From Acanthaster planci (taxonomy: Eukaryota > Echinodermata > Asteroidea > Valvatida > Acanthasteridae), in contig NW_019091621.1 of the NCBI RefSeq assembly GCF_001949145.1, positions 144,283 through 208,282 on the forward strand: a DNA stretch of 64,000 nucleotides. Direction: 5' to 3'. Position numbers and translations under genes: made by a program. Below, in pieces: positions 28,700 through 40,278 of the stretch. The first letter of the stretch is position 1. Every line of letters begins with the position of its first letter. The notes beneath the pieces are model-generated. The model saw nothing but the letters and a program-made list of their open reading frames with translations. It was not told where the DNA came from and did no database searches.

Positions 28700-29443
28700 A
28701 TGGCACAAGTAAAGGTGACCAGTTATTACACTCGTCGGAAACGAATTGACGATTCCCAACCACCCAAAAGACGGAAACTTCAGCTCAGTACATCCTGCCA
28801 AGAGACGGACAAGACAGATTCGGGACTCGAACAATCCGACGTGAAGTTACACTTGAAAGCAGGCCTAGATGCCTTCACCAAACAGGTACTTCCGCAAGTT
28901 GATCGAGCAGTATTGCTAGAAGATACAGTTTTGCAGTGTTCGAAGGGCATTGCTTCCACGGGGCGGCCCAAATCTGCCAGAAAATCCCGTGCAAGTGCGA
29001 CAAGAAACTCAAAGAAGAAGGGACCCTTAGACAAACATTTAGCATGTTTAGAGAGGGTTACTTGCAGTCCACAACCCTCAACTGAGGTAAAAACTGACTT
29101 CAGCGTCAGCGGTTCGATTCAAATTGCAGAATTTGTTAAACATCACTCTCCCCCGTCAACACCAACAAAGCGGTCTCAGCAGATTCTCGAAGCACCCAGC
29201 AGAAAGAAGAGATGTAGAATTGGAAGCACCGATGTCACTATGGTAACAGACGACTCTCTGGGCCAGATGACCAGCACGACTGAATCGTCCAGAGTATCCC
29301 GTAGAAAAGTCCGTGCAGCCGGACGACAGGTATCAAAAAGGACGAATGAAGGAAGATCAGCCAAGAAAAGACTGGAGGCATCATTGCAACAGTTTGCAAA
29401 ATTTGAGGAATCAGATACCATCACCAGACCTTCAAAAGACATA
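28700..29443 (+). CDS. CDT1: CDT1 exon 1 (PIP degron and basic disordered N-terminus)
   Basis: Starts at the ATG of [15 protein letters not shown]. The PIP degron reads Q3-x-x-V6-T7-S8-Y9-Y10 with Lys14 at +4. PPKRRK (21-26) may be a nuclear localisation signal, SPPSTPTKR (150-158) holds CDK-type sites, and KKRL (222-225) is a possible cyclin-binding motif. The donor is ACATA|GTGAGA. Bases 29023-29184 are copied into the next intron. Confidence 0.93.
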
Positions 29444-32400
29444 GTGAGAATTTCCTTTAATTTTTTTCTAACATTAAAAAGTTTGATATTTTTACAATGG
29501 TGGTACCATATTTAACAAGTTCACCGTCCTCAAATAAAATGAATTGATGTTGTACGAACACTGCAGCTCAACAGTTTTTGGATGTTTTTTCTGCAGCAAA
29601 AGAAAATGGGTCATCAGTGTGTCTGTCTGGAGTATTACCATATTTGGATGGTCTATTCCATATTTGGCTTGTTCCACCAACCTGCAATGGAGTATATGGG
29701 TGTTTCCATGTGACAGGGTGCTTTGCTTAAACATTACAGCAAATTGAACAAAAACACAAATGAAATATTTCAATTTGCAAAAATTTGATTGGCTGTGCAA
29801 AAAACCCTGACTACAGACATAAAGTCATGAAAATAGAAGTTCTAATATGCTTGACACTTGACACCTCGTGAACAAAACCTATGAGACGGGTCTGAAAAAT
29901 TCTCAGTGTTTTCTTAGGAAATACTTTAATATTTTCACTGCCAAATGAAAAGATCTGAAAGCAAACAACATGTCTGAAGTCCTGCAGTGACCTTTTTAAT
30001 AAATCATCACTGATATCCCTACATGGAACGCTTTCCAAACTGAATTTGTTGAAGGAAAAGCCATTTTAGGTCATATTTTTAAACTACCCCTAGAACTACC
30101 CCTACTGTCTTGGGTTCCTCACTCTCCCTTTCTTAGCTTGGAACTGTTCTGCAGTTTACATACATTTCTTGAGTTTGCATTTGCAAATAAACTTTGAATT
30201 TTTCGGGCTCATTTTTGTACCCTTAGACAAACATTTAGCATGTTTAGAGAAGGTTACTTGCAGTCCACAACCCTCAACGGAGGTAAAAACTGACTTCAGC
30301 GTCAGCGGTTCGATTCAAATTGCAGAATTTGTTAAACAACACTCTCCCCCGTCAACACCAACAAAGCGGTCTCAGCGGATATTTCTTGAGTTTGCATTTG
30401 CAAATAAACTTTGAATTTTTCGGGCTCATTTTTGTACCAGTTTTCAACCAAAGAGGGCGTAGCTTCACCCCATCTCTGCTACAAGGACAATTCAAATGGA
30501 ATCACTGCCATCCAGTGCGAGTCACATCAAACAAGTGCTACATTTACCAAGACGACACCTGCTAAACCAGAGGTGACCACATGCTCAGCGGGCCCAAGCC
30601 AGGCCGCCAACCCACAAGACGGGATGCTGCAGGCATTTATTGAGAGGACAAGTCGGTCTGTGGCATCTGCCGATGTCAAGGGGTCAAAGGTTAATGAAAG
30701 GTTGAGAGATCGGATACACGAAGCAGTTGAGGATGTTGGGAGCAGCCCCTTAAACACAGCTGTGGAAGGCGGCAGAAGTAATTTTGACGGAAAACAAAAG
30801 GTACATGGAAACCTGAAGTTTCACAGGTGATAGATTACTCTTCAAAATTTCAATTTAAAACAAGAATTTCTATAAATCACTGACAATCATTTTCAGTTGG
30901 GACAAGGACAAATGTGAGTGCAGATACATGTGTTGAAACATTTCATTCAGAGCTATGCATGTATGTATAATATAGCAAAACAAACAAAAGGTCTCAGATT
31001 ACAAGATGAACAGGTTCAAACTTCACAGATTAGGCCAAAATAACAAGATTGTTTACAGTTCAATCAGTACGTGGTTGGAATTTTAACCCTCTTGGATCAC
31101 TGTAGTGGATTTTCGTTTGTTTTTTGCCAGTGTTGGATTGTTTAGCACAATAAATGAGAAAATATAAAAAGTGGGGTTTTCTGTCTGCCAAAAATTCACG
31201 ATTATTTGGCTGTGATAAAAATCCTACCTGATGAAAAACCAATCTGGCTACACCGAGCACAAAATACAGCAAGATTATTTAGCCATTCATGAACGTGCTT
31301 AATTTTCCCTGCCGTATGTCCCAATTATTTCCCATTTTTTCAGTAAAACAAGTTTTTCCCTGTGACAGTTTTGGATTCAGATGGATGTACTGGAAAGAAT
31401 TACATATACTGATGCTACATGTACTTGACACCCTGTGCAAAAACTTCATGAGACTAGTCTGACAATTCTGAGAGATAATTCTAAGTGAATATCTCTGTAT
31501 TTCTCTGCTACTTTTGACTTTTTAGCACACTGGACATTTTATTGCTTTCAGTTCGCCATGTGTAATAGGACACTTAAGGGAAAAAAATCAGCGGCCTTTG
31601 TGTATGAAATTCCTTCCAATTTATGTTGCCTACATGTACTTTCAAATAGTTTCCAGTAACCTGTATCTTCCATATTCTCTCTTATCCTGTTTTCCAAAAT
31701 CTTTTTACTTGTCTCAACATTCCTCCTCCAGCCATTTCACTGCTAGTCTCAGATCTGATTTGGTCAATTATGCCCTGAATGGCAGATACTGCCAAGATAT
31801 GGTGTACTTTCCACTTGCTGCCGGGTGCTTTTAAATTGCAGTGAACAAGATTTTCCTTTTTTCAAAATTCATCAAAAATTCATCATTTCATTTAATGGCC
31901 ATTCACAAATGTACACCCACATGAATGACTGCTTGGTGGCTACTCTAAGCTTTCAGGCACCTTCACTGACTACTGAGTAATTCAGCCAGGCCTGCCTCCC
32001 TGTGTAGAGAGCCTAGAATTGTGAGGTGTTGCGTAATTTCCTTTGTCCCCAGTGAATGCGAGTGGCGTCTTTTCAAACATGGCTGGATTAGCATGCAGCG
32101 GTGCTGTGTCGCTCATCAATATGGCCCTGGAGCACTTTTGTCCGTGGTGCTAATCCGTTGGCGCACTATGCCCCAAACAGTGGTGTACTGTTTAAAAACA
32201 GTGACGGATTACCTTCGAAAAATGCAAACCAAAAAATGATCGCAATTCCCCTCAGCAGGTCTTGTGTTCCAAGTATTGTCTTTTGTTACACGGACCAGCT
32301 CTTTTGTCCGATTTCAGGCAACCCGGCTCTGCGTATAAACCCATGGTGCTCGAAACGGGGTTCCCCGGCAGCAAGTGGTGAAGTATGCATGAATTTTTAA

Positions 32401-35400
32401 ACTGAATGGGACATATATGGGTGATTCATCTTCTCAGACTAAGTTGACGCCAGCCGCGATGAAGGAGCGTCTGTCACAATCCTGCAAGCTGAGCGACCTG
32501 CAAGCCAGACTAGCCCAAGTGAAGCAGTGTGCTGACCGGGCCAAGAACATCCCAAAGCCTGCTCCGTCAGTCAACAGTGACGTCACTGCTGGAACCAGTA
32601 AACCTGCAGCAGGCAAAATTAGGATGTAAGAGAGAAGTCTTCATTCTCCATCATGTCCTTGTGGTTTTTTACAGATTTTTATTGTTAAAACAATTTCAAC
32701 ATGTTCAAACCACGCGTAAGTTGATGGTAGATTGGTTAATGATTTTGAAAAAAGGTTGATGATTTTGAAAAAGTTCTAACTGTGAAATTTTCATGTACAT
32801 GTGTAGGGTTATTACTGAATACTCTTAACCATGTTAACCCATTTATATTTGAGTCAATTCCTTCACAAGTTCTTCCACAAGCCCAGTCACAGGAACAAGG
32901 TGAACAGTGACAAAAGAATGCTTGTGGAAGCCTTTGGCTTGACTTCCAACTAGATCCTTCCAGATTTAACTGTCCCGTGTCCAAACTTTGTGAAGATTGG
33001 TAATACCAGCATCACTGTTTATCCGTTAAAAATGAAACGTTGGAACCTTCTGAGCAGGCTTTTATTTCTCTGTTCATGCAGGGAGGAGCCAGCAGTGCCC
33101 GCCTACCAGAAGTACCACGCCCTTGCCAGCTCGGCCCCGCCCACCCTCATTCTGCCCTACAAGTACAAATGTCTGGAGGAGATGTTCCGCAGCACGGACA
33201 CCGTGGTCAGCATGCTGCACAACCGGTCGGAGACGTGCGCCTTCCCCAAGCTTAAGCAAGCGGTGCAAGAAATGTGCCGAAGGTGGGCGACATGTTGTGC
33301 GTGACTTTCTGCAATACTAAATTCTTATACCTTACCAGGCTTCTTTATCCTGCTGTGCACTTGTAGTGGTCTGTTTTTAGTTAGAAAGACTGGTTTTAAA
33401 GAGTGAAGGTCCTCTCTTTACCTTTGGAAACGGCGGATCATTTAGCATGAGATTGAACAGTTTTTGTGAGATAAGTTTCAGCAGAAAATATGTCTATTTT
33501 CTTGTTTAAATAACCAGGGTTGCCAAATTAGTAACGTACCATCAACTGTTTGCTTCAGATGTTAATTTTGGCCTTAACGTCATGCGTTGGTAGCATATGG
33601 AGATTTTTATTGTTACGTCCTAGATTTAAGCAACTTTGCCAACCGGTGGCAGTAATGGGCATGCACCTGCCTTATTTGCATAATGGAAAGGTCCACTAGG
33701 CCCAGTACATGTAGTTACATCAGTATTTTGACACAATCTGCCAAGAAGAAAGCTGAGATATACGTAAATGTACATCAACTTTTGACCGGATCGCCTTCAG
33801 GGCATTTGAACACCAGCATCTGGGCCAAATCAAGACGGTCTATCCCACCGCGTACTTTCTGAGGCAGGAGAAGGTTGGAAGAACAGGGGTCAACCAAAAG
33901 CCTAACTACGAGTTGGTCCTAGAGGCTAATACAGGATCAGGAGTTGGAACATCAGCTGGTAAGTGAAAATGGAAATCATAGCCTCAACATTTTGTGTTTG
34001 CTTAAAATGTACCCACTTAAAATAGCGCCCTCATGCTGTGTGAGTCATAGTAATTTCAATTGGCTAATGTTTGTTTTCTGCCAAAATATCAGTTACTTTC
34101 TACTGAAATCATTGAATGAGGGATTCAAAATTATATTTTCATGTCTGAATCACTTCAAACAAAAACATTCCATCACTTCAGTGGCAAGAAGCAGTTGTTA
34201 AATTTCTGACCTGGGCCCAATGTCGTGGCACTGCTTAGCACACTAATGCTGGTTGTCAAGCTGCTGCATCCAGCTGGGTTCTTGTGTCGGTTGTGCAGTA
34301 TTTTGTTGTTTGTAGTGGGGATGCCCTGAGAAATCCTCAGTCTTGGTTCCAAGACCTTTGCATTCCCCCTTTCGGCCAGAATGAATTAATTCAAACTACA
34401 GAGGGCGTTATATTTATTAAGGCCCTTTTTGGACCTCGAGCGAAGGTCTTGGACATTTTGTTCAGCAGTGTTTATGTTTTTTGGTGTTTTTCGCCCGACT
34501 TTCTGGGGGAGCCAATCAACGAAACGTCTGATATGGTTCAGTGAACACGGGATACGTTTCACTTGATCTCCGGGAAAATTGTAAATTTCAAATTCGCTTT
34601 CGACTCATCAACCTACCCAAGGGAACTGAATACGTATCATAGACCTCCTCTGTGAAGAGTTTTGATCCTCATTATGCCAGGCGGACGGACAAAAATCTGT
34701 GAAACCACATGAGCAAGAGCGCGAAACCGAGCACAAACTCGACCACAAGCACGAGCCTGCACCGCCAACGCTGTCGCCACACTTGACCGATCACAGCTCT
34801 GTCCGTACCCCGGAATCATACACTGGCAAACTGCTGACCACTGACGACATTTTCCAGCAGTATGTCAAACATGCCTTGATGGAGATTAGTCGTGGCCAAG
34901 ACGAACACAATAAGCGGATGATTAAGCTTGAATATGAGTCAACGCGGATTAACAGTCTCGAGGAGAAACGAGCCAAAGAGTTGGAAAAGTTGGTTCCTCT
35001 GATCGAAACTGCGCAGAAGAAACTGGCTGATCATAAGGCATCAGCAGCAGTGTCTTGCTACTGTCCAATTCTTCTGTTTGGGCAAAAGTAGTGGCCAATA
35101 TTTCTTCAAAATAGTGCTGCTGGGTGATTTTCAAGGCTTGATTTTTGTACTACGGTATTCTTGTGCTGTTTTGACAAGGAGTGCCTCATGTGACAACATC
35201 AAAATAGCGCCCTCGTGTGCACATTGATTCAAAATTGAAAACTAGCACCTTCTTGTCATTGTATTTGTATTGTTGTAACGCATACCAGTTGAGCTGAACA
35301 CACTGTATCAACTGCATGTTTCCATCAATATTTTTACCCTTCAGGTCAAGAAAGCAGTGAACCCATAAGGAACATTTCCCATAGCAACGCCGTGTCCAAG

Positions 35401-38400
35401 CTCATCAGCAAGTTCACGCCTTCCATGCTGATTGCCAGACGCAGCATCTTTCATAACAACTTGGTAGATATTGTCAAGGAGCATCACAAAGTAAGTCAGA
35501 TGGTCGCAATGGTAACCACTCCAAATTTTTTATCAAATCCAACGCCTTGTTTTTGGGGAGTCATTTTTTACTGTCCAGCACATTCTCTGGAGCAGTACAT
35601 GGGGCTTTAAGTTCCACTTTCAAATTTTGGGTTGAAGATTCAAGTTTCTGTTTAGTATTGACATATTTACGTAACATCTAACCTAACTCCTTCGGGGAGT
35701 TTTGGAGGATTTTGGACGATTGAGGGTGAATCGCTAAAGTGCATGGCTGATTGCGAAGGATGCCATGCATGAAAGTCCTGGGTTAGACCTTGTGTTGGTT
35801 TTGCTTAGTCATGCATAAATTCAGCTCGATATATTTCTTTTGAATGAACCGCACTGCTCAAGAATGCCATTCACACTACTTCAACATAATTGAGGAATTG
35901 CCGGAGGATTTTGAAGGACTGAGGCAGTAGGCACACCTCCAAGTAACATTTACAAGAAGTTTTGGGGGATTTCGGAGGATTGAGGGAGAATCCAATTTTT
36001 TCACCCCCAAAATAACAGAATTTTGGAGGATTCCTAGCAAAAAGGGCCTGGGGTTGAGGGTTAATTAAAATGATATACAGGCCACAACTGCATTTTTATT
36101 TAAATCAAAGACTTACGTGTATTTGGATTTTTGACTGAGTTTTCAGTATTTCTAATTCTAAGGTACATGTATCAGCATTTCCAATTTTCAATATCAGTCA
36201 ATAACGTTATTGCAATATTGATAATGTCAATTGAAATTGATATATAGAATGTTACCAATATTTCAACAGCACCAACAAAGGATTAGTGTTTGGGAACTTC
36301 ACCAATGGTTACTTGATCATTTGTCCTGTGTTTTTTCTCACTAGACCGCCAAAATAACTACACCCAAAAACCTGAGTGTTGCAAAATTTTCACCTGAGTT
36401 TGGGTTCTGTTTGTTGTGGTGCATGTACATGTATTATCAGTCATGACCTACATGTAGTCGACTGCACCATTTCCCGTGCTTTTCATATTTTCCAAGGAAT
36501 TCTTGTCTAAGTTGGAGCGCCCTCTGTCTGTGCCAAGCGACAAGCTGACCCGGTGGCATCCCAAGTTTCCCTTGGACCAGATACCTGACATTGAGCCAGC
36601 CGCCTTGCCCAAACCCCCGCTGGTGGCAACTTACAGTACAGCCAAGGACGTTCTCGACAAGGCTCGCGTGATGATGAACCCTCGGGTAAGTGTCACTTTC
36701 TGGAAAAGAGTTGTCTTAATTTTATGCGTGGATTGTGGAAGTAAAATGTGCATGGATTGACTTAGTTTCTCTCTCTAGACCTTGCTGAATTTTGTTGCAT
36801 TTTCATTTTCGAACATGTTGCGTGGATTGGTGACAAAAACTTAAAAGTTTTATCACCTGTTTTCAGTATGGCCTTTACAATGAATTGGCCTGTAAATATA
36901 CTGATAACATCATGCTTTAGGAATCTGTGATCCCCATTGGCTCCCATAGAGCACATGTAGAGGAAGTCTGATGTCATCCGTACATCAGCGTACTGTAAAA
37001 TAATTTTGTATCAGGACTTCATACTTTACATTGGAAAGTATTCGTCCAGGAAAGGTGCCTTTCCATACATGTATGTACATTTTTGGCTGCGTTGCCTACA
37101 CAATGCATTCATGCGTTTCACTTTGACGGACACAAAAATTGACTCCATTAATGTAACACACATACGTGTTGCGTTCGGCCGTCAAAATCACCCCGGGAGC
37201 ACTTTTGACGGACACACAACACTTGACGCAAGTGTTGACGCGCTTATGGAGAGGCACCTTAATACTTCTCATTCACTGCTTCAACCCCTTCATTTTGACT
37301 GCAACTGCTGGGCTGTGGTATGCCCTAAATGAATGGAGGGCTTTGTCCAGCAGCAGGCCCCATTGAACCAGCAGCTGCATGGTGAATAGACTGTATGCGT
37401 GGTATGCACTAATCCTCATGCATCAGTGTGGTAGTAGCAGTCCTCCGTAGTGAAGGGGTTAAATACATGTAAGCTAATATCCTCGGTCGCCATATTTTTT
37501 CCCCCGGTTGCCTCTTCTGTTACACGTGTACATTGTGTAGGTCATTTCGGATTTTTCTTCTTGTAGGTTGCCAAGGCTCTTGAGGTTGTAGCTACAAATT
37601 CAGCTCTCTTGAAAGCAGAGAAAGACAAACAGACGGCTGAGCAGCAGGCTGTCAACGTCAAGCGGGAACCTGAAGCCAACCAACATATAAAAGCAGTCAG
37701 TGGTGTCAGCCAGTCCCTGCTAGACAAGGTATAGGGACTTGCTGTATCTCCCCCTCCACGGTCAAGGAAATTCCTTAAATATCCCAGGGAAAACATTGTC
37801 CTACAAAAGTCATAGAAAAGTCATGGAAATCAAAATCATGGAAGGATTATTTTTTATGGGCTGCTACTGATGGAATAGCTGGAATGATTATAAATTCAAA
37901 GGCTAAATCTTTGTCAGTCGATTGCAGTGGCTGTGGCAGTAATTCAGTTCATAATGCCAAACAGAAAAGTCCTGGGATTTGGTTTTTCAGATTTCTGTGA
38001 GAACCCTGGTAAATTCTCTAAATGCTGTCACTTACAGGATTTGGAGTATAAGCTCTCTGTGCTTAACCCTAACTGCGAAGCATATTGTTTGGCTTACACT
38101 ACTCAGTACTACAAAATACTAAGTACTAGTCTGAGCCTGAAGGACCTAGCGCTACAGATTACTACTTCTGGCTAGGTTACTTGCATTGTTACTTTTACAG
38201 AGAACAGTAAAGCCATGCATTCATAGTGCTACAGCACTGTATGGTACATTGTCTTATGTATTGTATCTTATGGCTTCACAGAACAATAGAGTCATGTCCT
38301 CTTACAAGCGGCAGCGCTCAGTGCTACATTTTACTACAAGTAGTAATTTGTAGTATTATGTGGGGTTAGGGTTAAAGTGGGAAAGGCACTGTACACAGAA

Positions 38401-40278
38401 TAGCTAATGACCATAAGAGCAAGTGATGGGCAGTCACGTTTCACTATCGGTACTTGTCTTATTTTGTAGGGTTGAGTCGATGGACGAGGGAAAGGGAGGC
38501 TTCATTGCAAATAACAAGATGCCTTGGGCAAATCATTTCACCCCTATATGCCTCTGTCAACCTGGAGTGAATGGGTTCCTGTGAGGGCAGAGGTGGTTAT
38601 GGAATTTAGGTGTTAAGGTGAATTTAGGGCTTTGCTCTCTGCAGGGAGCTGAGATGGTCTTGGGAATGGTCACATGTTGTGAGCCCTGTGAGCAGGGATC
38701 AAAACAACGTATTGCCATCTTTGAATGATCGATACTGTTAGATACTGTGTGCATTGTAAATTCATTAATATTAGTACAAGCAATTGTTATATTCTGTTAT
38801 GTCTTTTAGATCCGGGCCAAGGAGGCACACAATCTGACGGCCATGATGACTCGCAACCCAGCTGACCAGGAGAGAATTGCCATGCTAGAACGCCTGCCAG
38901 AACTCTGCCGCATTCTCAGAGTGTATCCTTTATGCATCGTCAGAGTCGTTGGAATTTGTCACAGCCATTCAAGATCCTTGTGCCTATGCTTTGCAGACCA
39001 TAAAGTCGCTACTAGGAACTGGCCGACTGTAGCATAGAGTGCCATTGCGTGCCATACCACGATCTGACGTGATTTCATTCTTGTCAGTAACTCGTTCTCA
39101 CAGACTCTAGTTCTTCTTTGTATTATGGATCAACTGCCGCAAAGTTTGGATGAATTCTGTTGGGTGTGAGTTGCAGAATCTAGGAGAATATCGAGAAATT
39201 TCCTGTAGAAACTTACCCACTGTAGTTGGGCCAGCCCGACTACGGGCGCTGCAGTGGGGACCAGTCCAACTGTAGTTGGGACTCATGCCATAGTTGGAGC
39301 ATAAACACTAACAATAGTATTCAGATGGTTTGAATGCCGCTAACTAAATGTATGTCACTTGTAATATTATTTGTTGATTTGCTGCTTAAATTGAGTTTTA
39401 GTCACCGAAAATGCTTCTTTCAGACTCTGCTCCTAAAATGCTTTTAGTTTACGTGCTACAATACAGCTATCATCTTTTTATCTTTTTTTCCAAATTTGTA
39501 AACTAAAACGAATTAAATTTAGTCATTTGCCCTTGACTTTCCTGATCAGATTTTTCCTCTCGGAGAAGAAAGCTGCCCTACCCGTTGAAGCCGTCATTCA
39601 AAAGTTAGCCGATAGTTACCCGTCTGTGCTTTCTAAAGGTAAAGTCGTAAATACCCCGTTGTCGTAGTTATTGCTTCTTTGATTGAGTTTTGCCATCACC
39701 TTATGAAACGCCTCGTGATCGGTGTCTGAGAAACGTGAACTGACTGTGTTATCAATCACATTGTCTAACTGTCAGTGAGAGGAGAATCAGCTTCAAATTC
39801 GGGAGTGGCATTTTGAAAAGAAATCCCTGTGTCTTCTTCCTGTTAATCAGATCTGTTTCTGTGCTGATCAGAAAATTAGGGACGTGAGGAATTAGAGATT
39901 TGTGGTAAAAAAAATATCAGATTCTTGTTACTGCACAGTGTGGCACCATGCCCTTGCATTTTTGGCTGATGGGTCACGTTTTCTGACGGTGTGATTTACT
40001 CTGTTATTTTTAACAAGTCTGCTGGCTTCATTAACCATGTTAAATTTGCTAAGACCATGCCACCTGCTAGCATAAGAGACCTGGTTTTTTTTTGCTTATC
40101 CTTTACAGCTCAAGTTGAGAAGCATGTTAGTCTCATGGTGGAGGTCCTGCCGCAGTGGCTGAGCAAAGTCGTAGTGCGCAAGGATCACTATCTAAAGATG
40201 GACAAAACCAAAGACATGAGTCAGATAAACGACAGGGTGAACCAACTGCTCAAGGAGAACAAACAGGTCAAGGGTTAA
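28700..40278 (+). CDS. CDT1: DNA replication licensing factor CDT1, complete, 11 coding exons
   Basis: Nuclear protein that, with ORC and CDC6, loads MCM2-7 onto origins in G1 and is held in check by geminin and by CRL4-Cdt2 degradation. Exons: 28700-29443, 30441-30800, 32438-32625, 33082-33282, 33801-33958, 35345-35490, 36497-36685, 37567-37728, 38810-38922, 39550-39638, 40109-40278. Phases agree throughout, giving 2520 bp or 839 residues plus stop. Family marks: PIP degron at residues 3-14, CDK-type sites near residues 150-157, a geminin-binding helix ([14 protein letters not shown]), the central winged helix with [19 protein letters not shown] and MLHNRSET, the LTRWHPKF motif, [10 protein letters not shown], and a C-terminal winged helix ending at TAA 40276. 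It is about 290 residues longer than the human protein, mostly in the divergent N-terminal third. Confidence 0.96.
30164..30438 (+). repeat. Copy of CDT1 exon 1 inside intron 1, flanked by 58-bp direct repeats
   Basis: 30219-30380 (162 bp) matches exon 1 bases 29023-29184 with about four changes near the middle and right end. It is flanked by identical 58-bp segments at 30164-30221 and 30381-30438 (starting ATTTCTTGAGTTTGCATTTG); the right one runs into the acceptor of exon 2. The copied frame is still open, but splicing from exon 1 cannot enter it in the original frame, so it is taken as non-coding. Confidence 0.9.
30441..30800 (+). CDS. CDT1: CDT1 exon 2 (divergent linker)
   Basis: Acceptor TTGTACCAG, donor AAAAG|GTACAT, exactly 120 codons in phase 0. 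The protein is polar and rich in Ser/Thr with no motif I recognise. Support comes from clean splice sites and frame agreement with exons 1 and 3, not from homology. Confidence 0.8.
32438..32625 (+). CDS. CDT1: CDT1 exon 3 (geminin-binding helical segment)
   Basis: Acceptor TTCTCAG, donor GGAT|GTAAGA, leaving phase 2. Encodes [20 protein letters not shown] then [15 protein letters not shown], which matches the helical segment of metazoan CDT1 that leads into the geminin-binding domain. Confidence 0.9.
33082..33282 (+). CDS. CDT1: CDT1 exon 4 (central winged helix, first part)
   Basis: Acceptor CATGCAG, donor CGAAG|GTGGGC. Contains [35 protein letters not shown] and [20 protein letters not shown], close to the human geminin-binding domain. 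The exon is more GC-rich than its surroundings. Confidence 0.95.
33801..33958 (+). CDS. CDT1: CDT1 exon 5 (central winged helix, second part)
   Basis: Acceptor GCCTTCAG, donor GCTG|GTAAGT, leaving phase 1. Encodes [19 protein letters not shown] and NYELVLEAN, matching human GQIKTVYP and YQLTIEP. Confidence 0.95.
34666..35091 (+). pseudogene. Coiled-coil open frame in CDT1 intron 5, probably transposon-derived
   Basis: An open frame after TGA 34663-34665 runs to TAG at 35091 without an ATG at its start. It encodes a charged protein: His/Glu-rich, then [19 protein letters not shown] and a helical stretch with [20 protein letters not shown]. This resembles the tail of Myb/SANT-type transposon partner proteins, by impression only. 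Exons 5 and 6 of CDT1 already join in phase without it, and an acceptor at 34680 would give a stop at once in the CDT1 phase. Confidence 0.4.
35345..35490 (+). CDS. CDT1: CDT1 exon 6
   Basis: Acceptor CCTTCAG, donor CAAA|GTAAGT. Encodes [19 protein letters not shown], matching human RRQIFSQKLVEHVKEHHK. Its phase fits exon 5 directly, so the open frame at 34666-35091 between them is not part of this transcript. Confidence 0.94.
35690..36030. repeat. Degenerate GGAGGATT-type repeats
   Basis: Four loose copies of TTTTGGAGGATTTTGGACGA / TTTCGGAGGATTGAGGG within CDT1 intron 6. Diverged and unevenly spaced. Confidence 0.4.
36497..36685 (+). CDS. CDT1: CDT1 exon 7 (LTRWHP motif)
   Basis: Acceptor TCCAAG, donor CTCGG|GTAAGT, 63 codons. 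Contains [20 protein letters not shown] and AALPKPP, a hallmark of metazoan CDT1. Confidence 0.95.
37567..37728 (+). CDS. CDT1: CDT1 exon 8 (inter-domain linker)
   Basis: Acceptor CTTGTAG, donor CAAG|GTATAG, 54 codons. A mainly polar, helical linker ending GVSQSLLDK, equivalent to human GVSQDLLER just before the C-terminal domain. Confidence 0.92.
38810..38922 (+). CDS. CDT1: CDT1 exon 9 (start of MCM-binding domain)
   Basis: Acceptor CTTTTAG; the donor is read as AGAGT|GTATCC to keep frame (phase 2). Encodes [17 protein letters not shown] and [13 protein letters not shown], matching the human C-terminal domain. Confidence 0.92.
39550..39638 (+). CDS. CDT1: CDT1 exon 10
   Basis: Acceptor CTGATCAG, donor TAAAG|GTAAAG. 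Encodes [19 protein letters not shown] and [10 protein letters not shown], the core of the C-terminal winged helix. Confidence 0.92.
40109..40278 (+). CDS. CDT1: CDT1 exon 11 (C-terminus and stop)
   Basis: Acceptor CTTTACAG. Encodes [20 protein letters not shown] through the end of the MCM-binding winged helix; stop TAA at 40276-40278. Confidence 0.95.

Noticed and set aside
29110-29125. Box B-like GGTTCGATTC in CDT1 exon 1
   Set aside because: It is coding sequence (SGSIQIAEF) with no tRNA fold around it.
30169-30414. Second CDT1 exon 1 or an alternative coding exon
   Set aside because: The copy lacks the degron, and splicing from exon 1 (phase 0) into the TTAG acceptor hits TAG after three codons. 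Kept as a non-coding duplication.
34378-34660. Possible reverse-transcriptase relic in CDT1 intron 5
   Set aside because: A few short peptide resemblances in different frames are too weak to call.
34666-35091. Extra CDT1 exon
   Set aside because: Exon 5 ends in phase 1 and exon 6 enters in phase 1, so they join directly; entering this frame at the 34680 acceptor in the CDT1 phase meets a stop within about ten codons.
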